NCBI GenBank assembly: GCA_039566865.1
Contig: CM076959.1
Coordinates: 6,059,501 to 6,123,500 of the forward strand
Origin: Aurelia coerulea
Lineage: Eukaryota; Cnidaria; Scyphozoa; Semaeostomeae; Ulmaridae
DNA: 64,000 bases
Direction of reading: 5' to 3'
In this document: in pieces, positions 58,701 to 64,000 of the stretch
Layout of the letters: every line of letters begins with the position of its first letter
Numbering within the stretch: position 1 is the first letter of the stretch
Made by a program: the position numbers and the translations under genes
The notes under the pieces: generated by a model
Databases searched by the model: none
What the model saw: only the letters and a program-made list of their open reading frames with translations
Told to the model about the DNA's origin: nothing

Positions 58701-60984
58701 CAACATGTTCTCTGAAAACGTAAACAGGATATTTGTACATAATGATCATTACCATGATGTATTACTTACGTTTCTTTTTCTTGTGAACACTTTTCTTGTC
58801 ATTTGGGTTTCTTTTTCCTTGTAAATAGTTGTTGTAAATTAGTTCAGAATCTTGCGATGTAGAACTAGAACTTTGACCATCTTAATTTCGAATTGATTAC
58901 CATAGTTATCATATAGCATTAGCAAGGGCAAGAAGGACGTGGCCATAGTTTCACCACTTGACGGCTGGCTCCGCTACCGCGAAAATACACGTATATCCTT
59001 GGGACAGAAATCTTCCTCATACTTTCGGCATAAGATCGTTACATGTTTTAGATTCTCTTTTTTGTTACCTTTGAAGAGGGATTTACTTCTTGAAGTATCA
59101 AATTTACATGAAAAACTAAGAATTCTGTAAAATAGTGTGATAGAATGACTTACTTGCTAAATGCTTTCGTAGGGTGACAATTAAGTCCACAAAAAATGAC
59201 AGCTGCTCGATGGTCAGTCGTTCTTGTGTGCAGCTTGCCAGTTTCATGTATCTTAACAATTTGAGGAACTGACTCTTCAATTCCTTATCTCGCTGTAAAT
59301 TTAAAAATTGCCTCGTCTTTTCATCCATTTTAGATTTATTCACTGCAGCCTGTATGTCCAGACGTGCCACCCCTCCGGTTGGCACATAAATGTCTTCCAA
59401 TCTGCTCCAACAGTGCGCGACTAGTTGCATTACCTCAGGTCTGTGTGCTACGTCGTCTTTAATGGCACGGCATACAACTTTAAAATTTTCGGAGCGGCAT
59501 TCTTTATTCGTTAACTCTTCTAAAATATCATCTATGTATACAAAACTTGGTAAGACTGGGGCGGATGACCACGCAGGGGGAGAAAAATCGCCTGGTCTTT
59601 CTGCAGGGTGCTCGATGGAAAGGACGCGAGAAGTAGCGGTTGGGAGGCTGATGGTATCTGCGTCATTTACGATGCTTTGAGTGGTATTACAGGGATCATA
59701 CGATAGAACGGGAATAAACGACGTCATGAACTGTTTCACATTTTCTGGCACGCTTGGTATGCTGCGATCCCAGCCTGGAATTACCCTAAGGCCATTCATC
59801 GTTGTGGCACGAGATAAAGCCACATATGCCTGCCCGTATGCAAACATACCCTTAAGAGAAACTATGACATCATTCATGGTTTGACCCTGGCTCTTATGTA
59901 TCGTAATGGCCCATGCCAGCTGCAAAGGGAGCTGGCGTCTTGTGGCAGTAATCTTGCCGTCCTCATTTTCAAACACCCACACATATGGCTCAATGGTGGC
60001 CAGCTGACCAGTGTCAAATTTGACCAAAGGCTTTTCTCTTGCCACTGCAACGACAGTTCCAATGGAACCATTTGCAAGACCTAACTTGTGTATGTTTCTC
60101 AATAACATAACCTTAGCCCCGATCTTATACACGAACTGTGCGGGGAAAGGGCAATCTTTCAACTTATCTTTGTTGCCCGTGTTTCTTGCAATGGATATGA
60201 ACTCTTCCCCCCCGAGTCCTTGCAAAATCTCGTTATTTTTCATGATAACATCCCTTCTGAGAGGGTACAGAAAGACTGCATCTGATCTCTGACAATCAGC
60301 TGGAGTTGCTTCAATTTTCTCCAAAATCGCATGGGCTCTACCACTTATATCACCTCCCTTACGTACCTCATTCAATAATTCTAAAAGTTCTGGGTCTTTT
60401 TGCCGGAAAATTGTTGTTAATTCTAAGTTTGCGTCTATGCACTCGCTCCATTTTGGTGATTTGAAGCAGAATGGAAGGACACATGACTGACCTGATTGCA
60501 TTTCCACAGACTTGTCTATAATTGGTGGCAACTGTTGAAAGTCTCCGCACAATATCAATTGAATTCCACCGAACTTCAAATCATTGCTTCTAACCTTCCT
60601 ACCTATAAACTCCAAGGTCTCGAATAAATCGTCATCAAGCATCGATACCCCATCAACAATTAATGCCTTACAGTTTATCCATCGTGAGCGAGCGTCTACG
60701 TTTGCAATAACATTCTGCAGCAAACTGTATCTGGAGCCTCTACCAATTCCGATACCTGCCCAAGCATGAACAGTTTGCCCTCCTATTTGAATTGCAGCAA
60801 TTCCAGTTGTTGCCGTCACGGCTATAGGCTCTACCCCATGCTTCTCCCTCAAAAGCTCAATTAGCTTACGCAAAAGCCTTGTTTTGCCAGTGCCAGCACT
60901 TCCAGTGCAAAACACATTGCTACCTTCTAACACCAATTGCACAACACGTTCTTGTTCGTCGGTTAAACCCGTCTTGTCGGACAT
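55788..60984 (-). CDS. Gene B: Pif1-like helicase with long unknown C-terminal region, 5 exons, intact
   Basis: Exons (high to low): 60984-59154, 58880-58770, 58711-58561, 57851-57481, 56677-55788. All introns are GT-AG with matching phases; the sum is 3354 nt (1117 codons plus stop). The start MSDKTGLTDEQERVV is where Pif1 cores begin. Motifs: Walker A GSAGTGKT (28-35), ATTGIAAIQIGGQTVHAWAG (58-77), motif II LIVDGVSML (D111-G112, where Glu is expected), GDFQQLPP (148-154), HKSQGQT (363-369) and YVALSRATT (387-395). A linker with PGDFSPPAWSSAPVLPSFV follows. The C-terminal ~500 residues have RYLGGWAISKVRNAAQRYIQ, HNRGGLTHIPDSVFLFFATI, a basic KR-rich helix region (RYLNMRSKEFVKKVKRDLK) and a Thr/Ala-rich repeat (AVAQATIDDTPAAVAVAQAT). 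Expected role: ATP-driven 5'-3' DNA unwinding in the nucleus; motif II casts doubt on activity. The first ORF is also open 13 codons past the donor. Confidence 0.8.
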
Positions 60985-63294
60985 AATGAAACGAGAAGCA
61001 TGCTGTAGACCACAATAAACTGTAAGAAACGCTTTACTCCAGTTGTGCGAACAATGTGACTAAGGTAAATTCAGTTTTGCGCATCATTGGCCCTTCTTGC
61101 ACAGCCAATCAAAGATAGCTTAAATTTTATTAAGTGATGTTTGAAGGACCCTTCTATTGATTGTTGCAAAAATAGCCGGAACTCCCATCCGCCATGTAGA
61201 AAACAGACCACACAGATGGACATTCAAGAAATATTTTCTTTACTTTTCACAATGTTTTGGATACATGATAGTTTAGTTAGCAAATAATACTTTTAAGGAT
61301 TTCCTTTTTCTCTTTCGCTGCCTCAGGAGGTACGACGCACAAAACGATGAAAAACTCCACTTCCAATTTTGTATAGACGCCTTTATAATATATATTTAGT
61401 GCATTCAGTCAGTGCCCCTTAAACTAAAACATTGCAGGATGGAATCATAGCATACAAAACATGTTTATGGATGTCATACGAGTATCGTAGGATCGATGTA
61501 ACACCACTCACTCAGGAGAATTAATGACGCATCCCCTTTCACCATTTCTGCAGTTCTACCTAAGACTTCCACTGTTAGAAAAATAGAATAATGGAAGCAC
61601 TGCAATATCTCTGACCTCTCCTTCAAGTTGATGATAGCCGATTATGCTAAATATGGCTGCAAGGAACTTTGTACCAAGATGCATTGCCTTCCAATAACTA
61701 ATCTTTAACAGTTCTACAGTGGTTTGATTAAAGAACACATTGCATCTTGGTAAAAAGCTCCTCATTACCATATTTAGGTAAATCGTCTATTGAATAATCC
61801 TCTTTGAAAAGACAGAGAGCTAATGAAGTCAGAAAGGGTGAAATGTTTGACAAATTCATCCAATTTCTCATCAGAATATAAAGATTATACTTTTAATTAA
61901 AATTATACTGTATGTATAAGTGTATTTTGACAAATTGTCATGGAGGGCATATCCCAAAAGGCTTGAGCCTTGTTAGTTTCTGCATGTGTCCAACTAATCA
62001 AGTGAATCAAGTAATCTTCTTACCTCTAATTAATCATATGCAAAAACAAAACTTCCTACATAATTGGACAACAAAAAATTGAAACAAGGTCATGAACTTC
62101 GAAAGACATACATTAGTACCCCGCCACTAAGAAACCCATATTGTAAAACCAGGCTGCTTGGTTTCTTATGAATATTATATACTAAATGTTATATTCAACC
62201 GAATGTTGGACAATGACTATGGTGCCATCTGGCAGGCTGCCTTTTCTTGTAAGTCAGTTTCTTAGTGGCGGGGCAATACTGTAGGTCAGAACATTTAAAC
62301 ACCAGACAATATACCAGGCAGGGGCGGTGCCAGCCCTCAAAAAGTGGGGTGGACAAGAGATAGAATTGATTGTCAGAAGGTAATATAATGTTTTGTATGT
62401 TGTTTTTGCTTAGGAATAGATACGAGCTTGAAGAAAGTACCAATCTCTGCATTTTTGTGGTTCAAACAAATCCCACGACTGTTTTTGATTTTTGGAAGTT
62501 ATACAAGAGGTTGGATGCATGACTTGTTATGTACAATGCCTATATCATAATTTTAATTATTAGGATCCAAACCCTTGTAATGACAGGAATCTTTCCTTTG
62601 ACAAAGATTAATCAGTTGATGTGTCCATAAAATCTTTGTTGGCACATTAGATTTCATTGGTACCTATTTTGTCCAAGACAAAATACAATGTTTTGAGGGA
62701 GGGGCTTTCTGAAAGAAATATATAAAAGGCCTATCAAATGCATCACGTGTCATGGATGGTTTTCTTATGCTCAAAGTATGGCTCAATTTGCGCACCAGGA
62801 TAAATTTGTCCACTGAATAACTTCACTAGGAGCAGGGTGAGGGGGGGGTTGTGCCATAATTGAATAAAGGTCAAGTTGCAGGCTAAATCAGGTGGTCAGG
62901 TACAAATATTTTTCATATGCCAGGAGGCAATTAGTAAGGGTAGATTTTAGGTAGGTAGATCATGGAAAAGGCCACTTTGCACGATTAGTGTTCCCATAAT
63001 AGATCAGTGGGGAATAAATCCATCCATACGAACAGTTCAACAGTGAAACCATCAAAACCATTCTATGTACTTCCTCAAGTTTACTAATTTTACCCCTGCC
63101 CTGTACACTTACCTCACATAAGTATTGCACCACCTAACAAAAAATGGCGCCCAAAAATGTCTTTCAGCCCAATCAACAAAATTTGCATAACGAAAGCATC
63201 AGCATTTAAGGGTTTCCCTACTGGGTATTTTGGCCGGAAAATGATTGTTAATTCCTTGGCTTTTCATTCACAAGTAAAATGAAAAGTTATTTTG
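60985..63294. other. Upstream of gene B; no gene recognised
   Basis: The 5' flank of gene B has no clear TATA or palindrome. A minus-strand frame near 61771-61600 (LPKYGNEELFTKMQCV then a stop) could be a terminal exon of an unknown gene, but no partner exon was found. A small palindromic MITE lies at 62119-62274. Confidence 0.35.
62119..62274. mobile_element. Small palindromic element with CCCCGCCACTAAGAAAC ends
   Basis: CCCCGCCACTAAGAAAC near 62119 is repeated in perfect inverse form (GTTTCTTAGTGGCGGGG) near 62258-62274. About 155 bp in total, no coding frame, and no obvious target duplication. Confidence 0.65.
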
Positions 63295-64000
63295 TTGGTT
63301 TCTTTGATAAATTAGTAAAACCTTCGAACAACATTGAACAAAATTTTGGCAGCATAGCTGGAGGAGTAGGCCAAAACAAAACGAGGAACGGATAGATATC
63401 TGGGGGCAAAGATAACAAAATTTTAGTGTTTTCAAATTGGGATTCAACAAAATTTATCACCATGATAAAAGTTTTCCACTTGAATGTGATAAAAGAAGAA
63501 AATTCAAATAAATAACAAGGCCATCACTCAATGTAACTGAACTTAGATTTGTCTAAGAAGGAGACAAGTTAAAAAAAATTCGCTCCAGTCACTTGTTAAA
63601 TTTCAAATTACCTTGAAACTAAATTCAAGCGTAGCAATTTTTTTAAATGCATCAAAATCCATATAGTAAAGTGTCAACCACTTGCGTGAAGTCTTCCAGA
63701 AGGCAAAATTAATTTTAATATGATAAAAGTGGTATCAAGGCCATTCTTACCTTGTAATGGTTTCTTCCCGTTTCTCCGTTGTGTTTATCCTTCTTGCATT
63801 CCTCGCTGAAAACTTTTGTCATGGCGATAAATTTTGCAGAATCCAGATTTGAAAACTATAAAATGTTGTTTTCTTTGCTCTAAAAAATCTATCCGTTTCT
63901 TGTTTTGTTTTGGCCTACTCCTCCAGCCATGATGCCAAAATCTCGTTCAATGCTGTTTGGAGGTTTTTGCTAATTTATCAAAGACACCAACAAAATAACT
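63295..64000. repeat. Inverted-repeat element running to the window end
   Basis: The left arm (63295 to about 63478) and right arm (about 63812-64000) are inverse copies at roughly 85% identity. Both start AGTTATTTTGTTGGT at the outer side and both contain TGGAGGAGTAGGCCAAAAC. Both arms also read as a similar peptide, ending GGVGQNKTRNG then a stop. The right outer edge is at or beyond the window end, so the true length is unknown. Confidence 0.7.
63751..63822 (-). CDS. Candidate 24-codon first exon in the inverted-repeat element
   Basis: An ATG at 63822 in the right arm opens MTKVFSEECKKDKHNGETGR and ends in phase 0 at ACAAG|GTAAGA (63751). The left arm has a matching but diverged ATG (MIKVF). 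If real, it is the start of a gene in the 63.3-64+ kb element. No second exon was found. Confidence 0.25.

Noticed and set aside
59116..59153. Gene B ending at the first stop at 59116
   Set aside because: A strong donor at 59153 leads to four further exons with matching phases and a total length divisible by three.

Overview
The window is AT-rich, intron-containing eukaryotic DNA packed with mobile elements. The families present are P-type, pogo/Tigger, THAP-DDE, piggyBac-like and Mutator-like DNA transposons, CR1/L2-type LINEs, a BEL/Pao retrotransposon and many MITEs. That mix, together with the transposon-borne protein families seen here, fits a marine invertebrate, most likely an anthozoan cnidarian. 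This is an inference from family content; no housekeeping gene is present to fix the taxon. I saw no rRNA, tRNA or CRISPR.

1-15.4 kb: a dispersed TTAAGAAACT-rich repeat, a 30-bp minisatellite, a 3.5-kb element with long inverted ends and a decayed ORF (3980-7495), an inverted-repeat-flanked segment (7997-9633), a Mutator-like element with a perfect 10-bp target duplication (11281-12225), small MITEs with 9-12 bp duplications, and weak candidate exons (14.0-15.4 kb). 15.4-23.5 kb: a nested stack. A pogo/Tigger-like transposase (17628-23470) is split by a P-like element (17869-22997, 8-bp duplication, 31-bp inverted repeats), whose transposase is itself split by a Mutator-like element (19102-20226). 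24-31 kb: a 124-bp satellite, two 5'-truncated LINEs (one broken by a TTAA-type element), and a protein-kinase fragment. 31-39.7 kb: a broken BEL/Pao element, then a THAP-DDE transposase pseudogene interrupted by three further non-autonomous insertions. 40.4-43.6 kb: another LINE, interrupted by a composite direct-repeat element. 43.6-45.3 kb: two exons of a DUF6589-like gene.

45.4-61 kb holds the most interesting content: two intact, multi-exon, convergent genes. Gene A (+, 10 exons, 890 codons) joins an RFX-like winged-helix domain to a P-type transposase core. Gene B (-, 5 exons, 1117 codons) joins a Pif1-like helicase to a long C-terminal region of unknown function. In both, all splice sites are canonical, all phases match and no stop interrupts the frame, unlike every other transposase here. 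Their 3' ends are separated by 557 bp, nearly all of it a giant imperfect inverted repeat placed symmetrically about 50 bp from each stop codon. I propose that A and B are the two genes of one large DNA transposon, or a recently domesticated pair. I could not find terminal repeats or a target duplication for the pair, so this remains inference.

61-64 kb: a small palindromic MITE and another inverted-repeat element that runs off the window end.
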